Shown one piece after another: positions 1 to 10,936 of a stretch of 64,000 nt of DNA. The stretch covers positions 126,519,093 to 126,583,092 of the forward strand of contig NC_135718.1 of NCBI RefSeq assembly GCF_964656455.1, read 5' to 3'. Position 1 is the first letter of the stretch. Every line of letters starts with the position of its first letter. Made by a program: the position numbers and the translations under genes. This DNA is from Halichoerus grypus (Eukaryota; Chordata; Mammalia; Carnivora; Phocidae). Under the pieces are notes generated by a model that made no database searches, was not told where the DNA came from, and was given only the letters and a program-made list of their open reading frames with translations.

Positions 1-230
1 CCATGTTTCACTCATCGGTGGAAGGTCTCTTCTACGTCCTCTGTAGAGGAGTTGCTGAACCAGAAGACCACTCCTTCCTCCAAGCTCTGTGGCTCCGCTG
101 GGAAGCCAACATGGCGATTGCATAGATAGGTGTGAAATGTTTATATTCAACAGAGAAGCTAATAAATAATATGAAGGGTCTCTATTAAATCATTACCCTG
201 CAGATTTTATCTCCTAATATCACTCAAATA
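1..230. other. Window edge, no recognised feature
   Basis: Mixed-composition sequence up to the start of an L2 fragment. No splice-bounded open frame or repeat family was recognised here. Confidence 0.4.
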
Positions 231-770
231 TGTCCCCCTCTCTCCATTTCCATGCTCATCACTCTAGTCTGTTACCATCATTTCACACCTGGTTTATTGC
301 AAGATTCCCCCTTACTGATCTCCTTTCACTGCTGCCCCAACCCCCCCGCCCTTGGGCCCCTGCTCAGTCCATTCTCCATTCAACAGCCTGAACTCTCTGT
401 ACTAAAGGCTAACCTGATCATATCACCCATTCCATGTCCTACTTAAAACCCTTCAGTGACTTTCTCATTGTTCTCAGTAGTAAGATCAAAATCCTTAGCA
501 AGGCCCATAGGGCCCTCCACAGCTGACCCTTCCACTGCACCATTTCATCTCATCCCAGGAGCTCTCTACCCATGGATACCTTTCAGATGCCCAGATGTGC
601 CATGCTCGCACCTATTCCAAGGCCCTTCCTCATGATGCTCCCTCAACCCGAGGGCTTGGATTCAGCCACCACCCCCACTTTTTGCTGGGCTAGTTGCCAA
701 CAAGAGAGGAACTGTGAGGACTCAACAGTCCATATTTTTAAAGCCTTCACAGCAGGATCCACTAACAAGT
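231..770 (+). mobile_element. LINE-2 (L2) 3' region, sense
   Basis: The CT-rich text follows the L2 3' region in order: a CCTCTCTCC start, then TTTATTGCAAGATTCCC, then the AAAACCCTTCAGTGACTTTC block, then the GGCCCATAGGGCCCTCCACA block. It is diverged and carries no intact frame. Short open frames here follow the pyrimidine skew and are not genes. Confidence 0.75.
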
Positions 771-842
771 GAGCTCTGTTGAAATATTTATTATTGGTAT
801 TACCAGAAGTATTATTATCACTCATCCTTTAGATCTCACTTC

Positions 843-968
843 CAGACCTTCAGACCTTCAGTTTAGGTCAGGTTTTCTTGTTTATGCACCCACAGAACTG
901 TTTTCATAGCAGACCTTCAGACCTTCAGTTTAGGTCAGGTTTTCTTGTTTATGCACCCACAGAACTGT
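843..968. repeat. Two-copy 59-bp tandem duplication
   Basis: Bases 843-901 are repeated exactly at 910-968, with 8 bp between copies (period 67 bp). Each copy begins CAGACCTTCAGACCTTCAG, itself an internal 9-bp repeat that could have seeded slippage. No mismatch between copies was seen, so the event is recent or the region is misassembled. Confidence 0.95.
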
Positions 969-1039
969 GTTCAAGGGACTTTACCTCAATTAATAATTAT
1001 GCAATTTATTTATATGGCCATTTAAGTCCATCCTCCTCA

Positions 1040-1115
1040 TTAAGCTTTAAAGTTTAAGAGCTCAGGAGCTATGCTTTTTATTACTTATATCCATGGTGCC
1101 TGGCCCTGATGAAGG
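1040..1115 (+). mobile_element. Possible L2 3' fragment
   Basis: The phrase GGAGCTATGCTTTTTATTACTT followed by GGTGCCTGGCC resembles the L2 3' end. It is short and diverged. Confidence 0.35.
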
Positions 1116-1197
1116 TTTAATATGATATGTGTGTATAAATGCATAGTACTATATTATAAAAAGTGATTAGACTAATTTAAAATATAGTCTTATTTGA

Positions 1198-1363
1198 ATG
1201 TCTGGGTAGCTCAGTGGGTTAAGCATCCGACTCTTGATTTCGGCTCAGGTCATGATCTCAGGGCTATGATGAGATCGAGTCCCACATCGTGGAGCCTGCT
1301 TAAGATTCTCTCTCTCCCTTTCCCTCTGTTCCTCCTCCCCTCTGTCTCTCTCAAAAAAATATA
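1198..1363 (+). mobile_element. SINEC, older subtype
   Basis: A tRNA-like head (CTGGGTAGCTCAGTGGGTTAAGC) is followed by GGTCATGATCTCAGGG and a CT-rich body. Diverged, with no clear TSD. The tail runs into a GA and GATATA simple repeat. Confidence 0.9.
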
Positions 1364-1406
1364 AAGAGAGAGAGATGATTAGATATAGATATAGATATAG
1401 ATAGAG
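1364..1406 (+). repeat. GA / (GATATA)n microsatellite
   Basis: A short AGAG run followed by several GATATA units directly behind the SINE tail. It probably arose by expansion of that tail. Confidence 0.85.
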
Positions 1407-1880
1407 TCGTCTTATGCGGACTCTGTGGTATATACAAAATTCTCTCAGAGGAGCCCTGGGAGAGGACCATCAGACACAATTAATTTAGTCAGCTCTTGTC
1501 ACCATAATGCTATAGAACAAACTCAGTGCCCTATGACAACTGAGTTTGAGGGGTCTAGGCTAGGCTCAGCTAAGTGCCTCTTCTGTAGGCACAGATCACC
1601 TGCACTTGGCTGTTGTTGGGTACAACCCTGTTCCACATATCTCTCATCCTCCCCAGATGCACGGTCACCTGGAGTGTGTACTGCTCAGAGTGGGTCTCTG
1701 AAGCACAAGATCCAAGTCCAGTGTGCAGGCACATGTAAGGCTCCAGCTGATGGCACATTTACTACCAATCCTTTGGCCAAAGCAAGTCACACGGCCAAGT
1801 CCACTATCAATGAAATGGAGAAGTATACTCTGCCCGTGGTAGGGGATCCCCCGAGGAGGGGATCAAGTGTTAGCTGAACG
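1407..1880 (+). mobile_element. Old interspersed repeat, family not assigned
   Basis: The segment AAAGCAAGTCACACGGCCAAG followed by a GAAATGGAGAAGTATACTCTGCC-like block recalls the tail of a common old mammalian repeat (LTR or DNA-transposon type). I cannot name the family. A 150-codon frame spans it but has no recognisable domain. Confidence 0.4.
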
Positions 1881-2424
1881 ATGATTTAGACTATTACAGA
1901 TGGTCACGCTTTAGAGCGATTGGGTCTAAGGTAAAGTGAGAACCCAGTGCCACCCAGCTTGGGGAGACTTACAATTACGATGCTTCTGTGAACAGAGAAA
2001 GCAAACAATGGAATCAAATATAAACCCCCAATTCAAAGTCACAAATAAGAGCCACCACTGAAAATTGATTTACAGTTGAGATGCTTCTCATTTTGGCAAC
2101 TCCTTAGCATGCTCCAGGGCGAGTAACAGCTGGGATTTATTTAGCCATGATTAATGAATGCCAAGGAAGCCTTACACCACCACTGGGACTCTGTAGGAAA
2201 TGAATATGCAAGAAGAAAAACAATGCAAAAAAGAAGGGATAGAGAAGAAATTTAGTAAAAGCAATAGAATTATGGGTATTTTCTTTTCATCATGTTTTGA
2301 GATTTTCTTTACTATGGTTTTGTAGTGTCTCAAGTCAAATAGAAATGTTGGTGGGTTTGGTTTTTGGTTTTTTTTTTTAAGTTTCCCATGACTGCACGGG
2401 CAAATACCCAATCAATTCTCCTGC
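1881..2424. other. Unannotated AT-rich sequence
   Basis: No repeat family, CpG cluster or exon-like frame was recognised. Contains short homopolymer T and A runs. Confidence 0.4.
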
Positions 2425-2935
2425 CTGCAGCCACAGTGATTATTTGAATATGTAAATCTGATCAAGCCCCCCCCCCCAAAAACTTTTCAAAGACTTCCAA
2501 TTGCCCTCGGGGTAAAATCCAATCTCCTTTCAGATGGTTTCCTACAATCTTCTCCACTGGCCCAAGCCTACCTCTCTCCGGCCTCATCTCTCAGCCACTG
2601 TCGGCCACTATAGACATTTTTGTTTTTAATAAAATGTCACAGTCTTATCTCTAGACCTTTGCATATGTTGTTCCCTCTTCCTGAGAAACTCTCTCCGTTC
2701 CCTTCTTTAAATAATTCCTAATTATCACTTAGATTTAAATGCTGCTTCCTCCAAGAAGGCCTCCAAGACTTACCCCTTTCTTGTGCAACCAGAACACCCT
2801 ATGCTTCCACTGTCTTAACAGTCCTCACACTTTTGTGGTTGTTGTTCTGTTTTCCTTGAGTTCCCATTTACACATGAAGGCAAGGACCCTGTGTCTGACC
2901 CATTCCCTAAGATATCTTAAGAAGTGACAGTTTCC
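2425..2935 (+). mobile_element. LINE-2 3' region, sense
   Basis: It follows the L2 3' consensus: CTTTTCAAAGACTTCCAATTG, AAAATCCAATCTCCTT, ACCTTTGCATATGTTGTTCC, TTCCTCCAAGAAGGCC, then AAGGCAAGGACCCTGTGTCT. An 11-base C run at 2467-2477 interrupts the head. Confidence 0.85.
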
Positions 2936-3089
2936 ACTATTTTTGCTGGAATCCTTTGTCTTCTACTTCTCAATAATTGCTAACCCTAATACTAGAGAAT
3001 TTTCACTGCCGAAAAAATACTGTTGAATCTTTAAAAAACAATATCAACTCAGTATATCATTGGTAATAGGCACCTTATCTTCAGTCTCT

Positions 3090-3280
3090 ACTCATTCTTT
3101 AAAACTCAGCTCAGACATCACCACTTCCAGGAAGTCCTCTGAGTTCCCACCATCCTCTTCAAGCTAAGCCTTAGAGTCCTCTTTTGTGCTCACAGTGATA
3201 TCTATGTATGCCTTTATCTTAGCACTGACCATAATCTTGCATACTAAGTTCTCAATAAACATTTGTTGAATTCAGGGGAA
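3090..3280 (+). mobile_element. LINE-2 3' terminus, sense
   Basis: Contains AAACTCAGCTCAGACATCAC, the CCAGGAAGTCCTCTGAG block and the terminal CAATAAACATTTGTTGAATTC, which is the usual L2 3' end. Confidence 0.85.
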
Positions 3281-3504
3281 TTTGAACATAAGTGATAAGT
3301 GATACATGTGTGACCTGTGCCAGAATCCTTTTTGCCAGGGCTTCTATTGATTGGTAGCTAGCTCTTTGTTTGAGAACAATAATGGTCCCCTCTAATTGAC
3401 CTAAGCATTAAATAAATGTTCCCATACCATTACCTGCCTCACGGGGGTGCTATAGAGACACAATGCACTGCTACAGGCATTTAAAATGAGATTTCCAAGG
3501 TAAG

Positions 3505-3738
3505 CATAATAGTTAATATGCCAGGTGCTTTTTACACATTAACTCATTTAACCTCTGCTACAACATCATCACCTTCCTATAAGGTAGAACCATTATTAGC
3601 ATTCCCATGTTGCACGTAAGGAAACTGAGGCAAAGAGAGATTAAGTAACATGACCCAAGTCATTCAGCTACTAAATGGCGGAGTCAGGTTGAAACCATGA
3701 GTCTGGCTCAGTCTGTGCTCTAAGCCACTGAGCTATCG
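3505..3738 (-). mobile_element. MIR, antisense
   Basis: Antisense MIR landmarks occur in order: GCCAGGTGCTTTTTACACAT, AACTCATTTAACCTC, AAGGAAACTGAGGCAAAGAG, TTAAGTAACATGACCCAAG, and GTGCTCTAAGCCACTGAGCTA. Confidence 0.85.
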
Positions 3739-3819
3739 CCCCCGTGCTGCCACTGTCATGGTGCAGCTGCTTCGACATTGAGGACTTCTCAGCTCTTGAT
3801 TTTAATAATAAGTTCACTT

Positions 3820-3966
3820 GGGGGCGCCTGGGAGGCTCAGTCGGTTGAACGTCTGACTCTTGATCTCAGCTCATGTCTTGATCTCAGGGTCATGAGTTCA
3901 AGCCCCATGTTGGGCTCCACACTGGGTGTGGAGCCTACTAAATAAATAAATAAATATTTAAAAAAC
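3820..3966 (+). mobile_element. SINEC, short older subtype with TSD
   Basis: GGGGCGCCTGGGAGGCTCAG head, ending in repeated AAATA. Flanked by AATAATAAGTTCACTT at 3804-3819 and 3967-3982, an exact TSD. Confidence 0.95.
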
Positions 3967-3988
3967 AATAATAAGTTCACTTAACCGT

Positions 3989-3999
3989 GGGGGGGGGGG
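3989..3999 (+). repeat. G(11) homopolymer
   Basis: Eleven consecutive G bases. Length may be unreliable in an assembly. Confidence 0.9.
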
Positions 4000-4085
4000 T
4001 AGATGTAGTATCATTGTATAATCAAAGAGAAATAAAATGCTATTTTAAAAAAAATACAAACTCAATTTAAAAGGTGTTATGGACT

Positions 4086-4307
4086 GGGGCACCTGGGTGG
4101 CTCAGTCGGTTGAGTGTGGACTCTTGGTTTCAGTTCAGGTCATGATCTCTGGGCCCTGGGATCGGGGTCTGCATAGGGCTCTGCACTCAGTGGTGAGTCT
4201 GGTTGAGGGTTCTCTCCCTCTCCCTCTGCCCCTCCTCCTGCCTGTGCACTAACTATCTCTCTCTCTCTCTAAAATAAATAAATAAATGTTTCGGGTTTTT
4301 TTTTTTT
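4086..4307 (+). mobile_element. SINEC with TSD, inserted at the start of an MLT1 LTR
   Basis: GGGCACCTGGGTGGCTCAG head, CT-rich body and an AAATA tail that passes into a T run. The exact TSD AAAGGTGTTATGGACT occurs at about 4069-4084 and 4308-4323. The duplicated bases include the TGTTATGGACTG start of the LTR that follows, so the SINE landed on the LTR's first bases. Confidence 0.93.
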
Positions 4308-4308
4308 A

Positions 4309-4676
4309 AAGGTGTTATGGACTGAATTGTGTCCCCCTAAAAGTCATATGTTGAAGCCCTAACCCCCCCATTCTGACTGTATTCAGAGATGGGGCTTTAA
4401 AGAGATAATTAAGGTTAACTGAGGTCATAGGGTGGGGGCCCTAATCTGATGAGGCTGGTTTCCTTTAAGAAGAGGAAGAGACACCAGAGATGTCTCTCCC
4501 TCTGTGCACACAGTGGACACAGTGAGGGGGCGGCCATCTACAAGCCAGGAAGAAACCATCACTGCTGGCACTCTCATCTTGGACCTCCAGCCTCCAGAAC
4601 TGTGAGAAAACAAATGTCTCTTGTTTGAGTCCTCCAGTTTGTGGTATCCTCTTAAGGCAGCCCAAGTAGACGAATA
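4309..4676 (+). mobile_element. MLT1-type ERVL-MaLR LTR, sense
   Basis: Matches the MLT1 consensus in order: TGTTATGGACTGAATTGTGT, AAGTCATATGTTGAAGCCC, GAGATGGGGCTTTAAAGAG, GGCGGCCATCTACAAGCC, and CCTCCAGAACTGTGAGAAA. It is a solitary non-coding LTR. Confidence 0.85.
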
Positions 4677-5075
4677 AAAAAGGCCGTGTGCAAATAAGCC
4701 TCACATTTCCAACTGTATTTCCGACAAGCAGAGGATTAAGCAATAAAGAGTAATAAAAAAATTATCAGAAATTAGTTGGGTCAAACCAAACAATTCCGTC
4801 CAGGAATACTCCATCCTGGAGAACATCAGTTTCTTGATATCAACAAGAGATATTTGCCAAGTATCTACCAATTCTACCCCCAAGAAGTCAATGGTCTAGT
4901 TAGGAAGCTATAGCATGTATTGACCTAAACGGGAGCATGCGAGAATGTGTAGGACCACAAAACAACATACACCTAACCAGTGGTACAAACTTTAAGTGCT
5001 CTGAGTGTTCAGAGGAGGAAGGTTCATTTTAACAACAGTTTTTAGAGTATGTAGGATTTGATGTGCTTCATTTAG
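4677..5075. other. Unannotated AT-rich sequence
   Basis: No repeat family or regulatory signature was recognised. Confidence 0.4.
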
Positions 5076-5088
5076 AAAAAGAACTGGT

Positions 5089-5296
5089 GGGGTGCCTGGG
5101 TGGCTCAGGCGTTTTGACTCAGGTCATGATCCCAGGGTCCTGGGATCGAGCCCCGCATCGGGCTCCCTGCTCGGGGGGAGCCTGCTTCTCCCTTTCCCAC
5201 TCCCCCTGCTTGTGTTCCCTCTTTCACTATCTCTTTCTGTCAAATAAATAAATAAAACCATAAAATTAAATTAAATTAAATTAAATTAAAAAATAA
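5089..5296 (+). mobile_element. SINEC with TSD and (TTAAA)n tail
   Basis: GGGTGCCTGGGTGGCTCAGG head, with a small deletion just after the A-box region. The tail has expanded into TTAAA/TTAAAT units at 5262-5290. TSD AAAAAGAACTGGT at 5076-5088 and 5297-5309. Confidence 0.95.
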
Positions 5297-5309
5297 AAAA
5301 AGAACTGGT

Positions 5310-6160
5310 TGCAAATACAGTTGTGTGGAGTAAGACATTTCACCAGGGCAGTGGTGCCCACAAAGCCTCAGAAGCCTAAATGCAACTGGCATATTCAACA
5401 ACCAATGATAGGTCAGAGGCCAGTTCTTCCGAAGGGGGCGATGAGGAGGGATGTGGTTGGGGGAAGGAGGGAGATGTGTAGGGGTAAAGTGGAAAGGCAA
5501 GTGTGCAATTTTGAAAAATTTTGAAACACCAGTTTTCTTAGTTTAGAATTTAAACTCTAGTGGGGTGGCTGGAGGGGGGGAGGAATGCGCACAAAGATGT
5601 GTTTGGGAAGATGATTCTGGAAGCTGAGTATGGAGTAGACAGTGAAGGGAGAATCTGAAGGCAGGAAGATTAGCTGGGAGGCAGGGCAATAATCCAAACT
5701 TGCATTCTAAGACCTAGATTAGGCTGGTGGCAATGAGGATCAAAAGGAGCCAATGTGAGCAATACTGAAAAGGAGGAAGTGACAACCAGATAAAGCCCGC
5801 TTCCTTCAACCCTGTCACTTGGCTACACCTCCCTCCTCTCTGCTCCCCCTCCTCCTCTCATCAAGAGACGCCTGGGACACTCCTCTTTCACCAAAATGAG
5901 CCTTTGGCTCGCGCAGTATTTGTTTTGAAACCTAAGCTCTACTCTGTCCTACCGTCAGTGGTGTGTTGGAGCAGGCTTGCAGTAGCTCATGAAAACCAGT
6001 GGATAGATCTTCAAAAATTTTATAAGCTGGCTATTAGATCGGGCTATTATTTAGATAATATTACGGACACAGTTCAACAGATAATCTTTTTTTTAAAAAA
6101 GGTAATAATAACTCAAAATGCATCAGCCCTTTATCAGTTTACTAGGCTTGACTATTATCC
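5310..6160. other. Unannotated sequence, purine-rich in its middle
   Basis: Bases 5560-5800 are purine-rich and vaguely resemble an old interspersed repeat (phrases such as GGGCAATAATCCAAACTTG) that I cannot assign. An open frame at 5904-6368 runs across the right end but has no recognisable domain. Confidence 0.35.
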
Positions 6161-6177
6161 TCTGTTTCCTGTGGAGT

Positions 6178-6306
6178 CGAGGTTATTTCCGTCCCAGCGG
6201 AGCCCCGCACCGGCCACATCCGGTCATGGCGGGCTTTCCGGCGCGTCTTCCCGGCTGGCGTCCAGCGCCCTCCCGGCAGCAGCCGGGAACGGACGGAGCG
6301 TTCACG
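6178..6306. promoter_or_regulatory. Isolated CpG-dense patch with ETS-like sites
   Basis: Nineteen CpG dinucleotides lie within 129 bp of otherwise AT-rich DNA. ETS-type cores are visible on the minus strand: ACCGGATGT (6216-6224), CCGGAAAG (6234-6241) and CGGAAATAA (6183-6191). There is no TATA box nearby. This composition is typical of a small housekeeping-type promoter or an orphan CpG island. No spliced transcript can be inferred. A short ATG frame starting near 6348 is not recognisable. Confidence 0.4.
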
Positions 6307-6540
6307 CTGTGGAAATTGTTCAGGGCTTTATTTATTGCTTCGCTGAATGTCCAGACTTAAGAAAGTGAAGAAGAAAATGTTAATAATGCAGACTAAACTC
6401 AAAAACAGTGCGGAAGCTGAAAGAGGGTTTAGTTGAATGAGTATCGTTCTGTACAGTGGTGAGAAATCGTTTGGTGATAGCTCACGTAGATGTAATGACA
6501 AACTTGCTGGGAAATGAGTTAGTGGATTGGGATACAATTC

Positions 6541-6737
6541 CTTTTTTTTTTTTAAGATTTTATTTTTCCATTTGAGAGGGAGAGAGCACGAGCAGAGGGA
6601 GGGGCAAAGGGAGTGGATGAAGCAGTTCCCCGCTGAGCAGGGAGCCCCACATGGGGATGGATCCCAGAACCCCAGGACCCGGATCACGATCTCAGCCAAA
6701 GGCTGAGGCCTAACGGACTGAGCCACCCAGGCGCCCG
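6541..6737 (-). mobile_element. SINEC, antisense, with imperfect TSD
   Basis: Poly-T and AAGATTTTATTTTT on the left, GACTGAGCCACCCAGGCGCC on the right. Related flanks GGGATACAATTCC (ends near 6541) and GGGATCCCATTCC (just after the element) are a decayed TSD. Confidence 0.93.
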
Positions 6738-6751
6738 TGGGATCCCATTCC

Positions 6752-7077
6752 TATTGCTAAACCATAGGCTGGCTTACAGACACAGGAGTTTCACAAAAAT
6801 TGATAGCACTCTGTGAAAGTCAGCTGGTTTCATGGAATTTACAGTAAAGAGTGTTATTATCCGTAGTAAATTGTGTGCTACACATTCTTTATATCAGCAA
6901 AATTCATAATAAACTTATGTAAATCTATTTTTGCACACCTTTCCTCCCTCCCCAAGAGAACCTGTGATTTAAATATTTACCAACACACTACTGCCTACCA
7001 TCCATGTGAACACCCTGGCTTAATCCTTACTAACTGTGAAATTGGGAGGTTACTCTTGAAGATGATTTTCGTATGTA
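6752..7077. other. Unannotated AT-rich sequence
   Basis: Nothing recognised. Confidence 0.4.
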
Positions 7078-7091
7078 GAAAATACCGTTCA

Positions 7092-7295
7092 GGGCGCCTG
7101 GGTGGCTCAGATGGTTAAGCGTCTGCCTTCGGCTCAGGTCATGATCTCAGGGTCCTGGGATCGAGTCCTGCATCGGGTTCCCTGCTCAGTGCAGAGCCTG
7201 CTTCTCCCTCTCCCTCTGCCACTCCCTCTGCTTGTGCTCTTCTATCTCTCTGTCAAATAAATAAATAAAATCTTTAAAAAAAAAAAAAAAGAAAA
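7092..7295 (+). mobile_element. SINEC, young, exact TSD
   Basis: Full-length head to A tail, close to the consensus used throughout this window. Exact TSD GAAAATACCGTTCA at 7078-7091 and 7296-7309. Confidence 0.97.
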
Positions 7296-7309
7296 GAAAA
7301 TACCGTTCA

Positions 7310-10212
7310 ACTGAGTCGACTTTTTTTTCTAATCAGTACTTAATGTGAATTAAGTGTTCAAATTCAAAATGCTATGTTTTCCTTAAGTTTTAAGAACTAC
7401 TTCATATCTTATTATTTTACTTATAAAATTGTAAATATTTACAATTACCTTTTAGGGTGAGGATTAATATTTCTTTCCCTTTACAAACTTCGGGTATTAA
7501 ACTTCTTTGAAGATTTTACGTTGCATTTATTAATTTAATATTTCCTATGTATATTAAGTATCTTGATTGACTGATAAAGCATTCCCAAGGAACTAAGTAT
7601 TAGATATAATTAGATATATTAAAAATCTCCAGAGAGAGCTCAGTGTAAAATGCCCATCTCCCATGGTGGCCGCCCCACTATACCAGAAATCTTTAGTGCT
7701 CCAGCAGCACAGTGCTGGGCTTAGATATAATTAACTTTCTTTTTTAAAGTTTTTTGTTAGCCTAGGTCCTCTCAAAGGTAAACACTAAGATGGTGTTAGA
7801 GGTGCAAGAGGTTTGGGGAGGGTGGGATACCAGTAAGGGAAGATGGGGAGGGCTGGAAAAGTTTGCTGTCAAACTGAGATGCTGAGCATCAGGGGAGAGG
7901 GAGGAGGAGGAGAGGAGACACAGAAGGAGGATGGGAAGGATGTTGGAAGGGCAGGAAGGATGGAGGGAAGATGGGTCATAAACTGCAGTGCAGTTTTAAG
8001 AGTTTTGCCTGTCAGAGGAAGAGCTCTGCCTTAGTATCTCCTTCCCACCGCTCCGCCCAACATCCCTAACAGAATCACTGGGTGGGAGCAGCCCCTGGGA
8101 AGTGCAACCTAAAGAAAACTCAACAGTAATGGAATCAGGGGATAGCGGCTGGGATCATGGATCAGTTACACTTTCTGCAATAGGCGATCCAAGAGACACA
8201 TTCTCTTGGCCACCGCCTTAGCTTTTTGCTTTTGATTTATTTTATTTGCCTTTTATAAAATAATACATATTGTTCTAATACCTGCTCTTTCTCTTCTTCT
8301 TGTTTTCTTAAAATATAATTTCCATTAGTATTTCCCAAACCTCTTGACTTTCAAATCCATTGCACAGTTTTACACATCCCCTCTGGAAGTTTTTAATTGT
8401 GTCACTTTCATGAGAAATATGATTAAGGAGAGATTTTAAGTAAGAAAAAAATATTTTGTTTTAGTTAGGAATTATTAAAGAGGATTTAAACATTATATGT
8501 AAAGATACACATTACATAACCATAAAATTTGACATTTTCCCTTTGATAATTAACATGTTTAACTTACTTTAAGGTACTTATAACAAAAAACATGATTTGA
8601 TGACAAGTTTTAAACTATTATTTTATGTTTGGTTCAGGGACAAAATGTACATTAAATATAACGAATAAACTTAACTACACCTAATACAGGTTAAAAACTG
8701 CCTTCAAGGCCGGATGTTTAGAATTCTTATATTTTGCACTAAAAATAGTTAATTTATCATCTGCTTTATTTCTGAATGACAAGAGAAAAACGAAGGTTTC
8801 AAGTTACTCTTTGCAAGTACTTCCACATTGCCCACATGGGTAGTTTTAATTCTCCATAAATGAAGAGCTAAATTGGATATCATCATCTTTCCCTCTTTTG
8901 CCACTGGCTTTTGAAAACTAGAGGCATCTTGATGTGTATATTAGAATTCAGATCAGATTAATGCAATTTACAGATTTAATGAAGAGCATCTTGAGGTAAA
9001 TCAACAGAATTACTATCATTTTTGTGCTTCTTATTATCTTCCTTTTTTCAAAGTCAGTGCTCCTTATGTTTCCCCCCTTAAGGCATACTCACTGTGGGCA
9101 TTGAACTAAGCAATACATGACCGTGACCGCAAGCAAAGCACCGTGGCAGCTACCGCAGGTCAGCTCTGTGGGTGGTGGCCGAGTGCACAAGGGCTCACCT
9201 GGTTGCCCCCCAGCCACTGGGCACCCTTGGATGTGCTACTCGTACCGTTCCGTTTCAAAGGTGGAAATTCTGAAAAATCATTTTCTTTACTAAAATTGTA
9301 AAAACCGGTATTTAAAGCAGATGCCTCTAAGGTGGGCAACTACAAAGAATAGCTTTGAGCATCCCAGGAAATGCACGACCACCAGTGGGAAATGCCCCTA
9401 AAGTGCTGCCTAGTACTCGCCGTGCAGAAGTGCACGATTGACCTAAACTAAGGATGGGGTTAGGTCCTTTCCAACGCTAATGTTCTGGATCCAATGAAGC
9501 TAAAGTGGTGTGTGAAACACAAGTAGTTAAGCTCAAAGCCTGGAAACTAGCTCCATATCCTATTGCCGACTTCATTTATCACATGATTTTCTTCTAAGTA
9601 AAGACCTGGATGTTGGAAAAGGCTCTATTCCTTTAAACAAACTATTCAATGTCACTGTTGTGTCCTTATAGATAACAGTGACAGCAATCATAATACCTTC
9701 AATAGAGGATTTGCAGGCAACCTTGCAGTAACTCGCACTCTCCCAGGGGTCTGGAAGACAACAGGTTGGTGATGACTTATCTAAAAAATGGATGGACAGC
9801 AAAGACTTCGGGCAATCCTCCATAAATATTGTTTCTCTCTGCAGAGCTTGCAAAAGGTATTAATGGCCATGAGTTTGAGATGACATTTCCTGATAAGAAC
9901 CTGGAAAGCAGCTACTCCAGGTAGCCAGTTAAAAGCAAAAGAGTTATCAGATGAGGGTTTTCTGAATGTGTATGTGTACGAAAAATAAGGAAAAGTACTT
10001 TGGAAAGTAAATCTGAATAATAAAGCATGCCTTCTTTTCCTTTCTTAATCATCACAACCACACCTCTTTCTACCCATTAATATTGCTAATCAGCTAAAAT
10101 AACCACTCATGCACAACCTACTATAAGGTATGACATGCAATTTTGAAAATTAAATGCACATGTTGATATGGAACATGAACTCCTGGACATTGTAAAATAA
10201 TAACCGATAGAC
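7310..10212. other. Long repeat-poor AT-rich stretch
   Basis: About 2.9 kb with no SINE, L1 or LTR that I can recognise. A GC-richer pocket lies near 9120-9270, and a purine-rich patch near 7800-8000. Absence of young insertions is compatible with functional constraint or chance. No exon was identified. Confidence 0.45.
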
Positions 10213-10225
10213 TTCTCCAGGATTC

Positions 10226-10431
10226 GGGGCGCCTGGGTGGCTCAGACGGTTAAGCGTCTGCCTTTGGCTCAGGTCATGATCCCAGCATCCTGGGATCAAG
10301 CCCCACATCCAGCTCCTGGCTCAGCGGGGAGTCTGCTTCTCCCTCTCCCTCTGCCTTTACCCCTGCTCATGCTCTCTCTCTCTCTCTGTATCTCTGTGTC
10401 TCGAATGAATAAATAAAATCTTAAAAAAAAA
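10226..10431 (+). mobile_element. SINEC with exact TSD
   Basis: Full-length element with GGGGCGCCTGGGTGGCTCAG head. TSD TTCTCCAGGATTC at 10213-10225 and 10432-10444. Confidence 0.97.
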
Positions 10432-10726
10432 TTCTCCAGGATTCAACATGTGAAGTTCAAACCAATCATGTTATAAGCAAGGGCAATATTTCACCATACT
10501 ATTTGTAAAGGCACCCAATGCTTTTTTTTTTTAAATCATGCCTTTGGTCATCAAGAAAACTAATTTCCAGAGATGGCCAATCTGCATGGAGAGTACGTCA
10601 ATCAATCCAGCTGAAATAGTGGACTCCTTAAGGTCAATATTTGATGATATGCAGTTAGCACATACAAGCCACTCTGCCAGGAGCTGATTCATTCCCTCTG
10701 TCGGTCCGTAAGACACTAACTCTGGG

Positions 10727-10920
10727 GGACACCTGGGTGGCCCAGTCGGTTGAGCATCTGCCTTCGGCTCAGGTCATGATCCCAGGGTCCTTGGATCAAG
10801 TCCCGCATCGGGCTCCTTGCTCAGCGGGGAGCCTGCTTCTCCCACTGCCTGCCACTCCCCCTGCTTGTGCTCTCTCTCTCTTATTTATTTATAAATAAAT
10901 AAAATCTTAAAAAAAAAAAA
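10727..10920 (+). mobile_element. SINEC with exact TSD
   Basis: Head reads GGACACCTGGGTGGCCCAG. The tail contains a TTATTTATTTATAAATAAATA inverted stretch before poly-A. TSD AGACACTAACTCTGGG at 10711-10726 and 10921-10936. Confidence 0.97.
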
Positions 10921-10936
10921 AGACACTAACTCTGGG

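Noticed and set aside
1425..1877. 150-codon open frame
   Set aside because: Lies in an old interspersed repeat. No domain and no codon pattern recognised.
5904..6368. 154-codon frame across the CpG-dense patch
   Set aside because: The GC-rich half is stop-poor by composition. The overlapping frame at 6118-6360 is open too, which argues against a real coding signal.
7092..7295. tRNA-like heads of SINEs as possible tRNA genes
   Set aside because: The A- and B-box-like words belong to SINEC elements with CT bodies, A tails and TSDs. No complete cloverleaf or CCA-end context.
9120..9270. GC-richer pocket as a possible processed pseudogene
   Set aside because: No recognisable protein in any frame, and no poly-A tail or TSD found.
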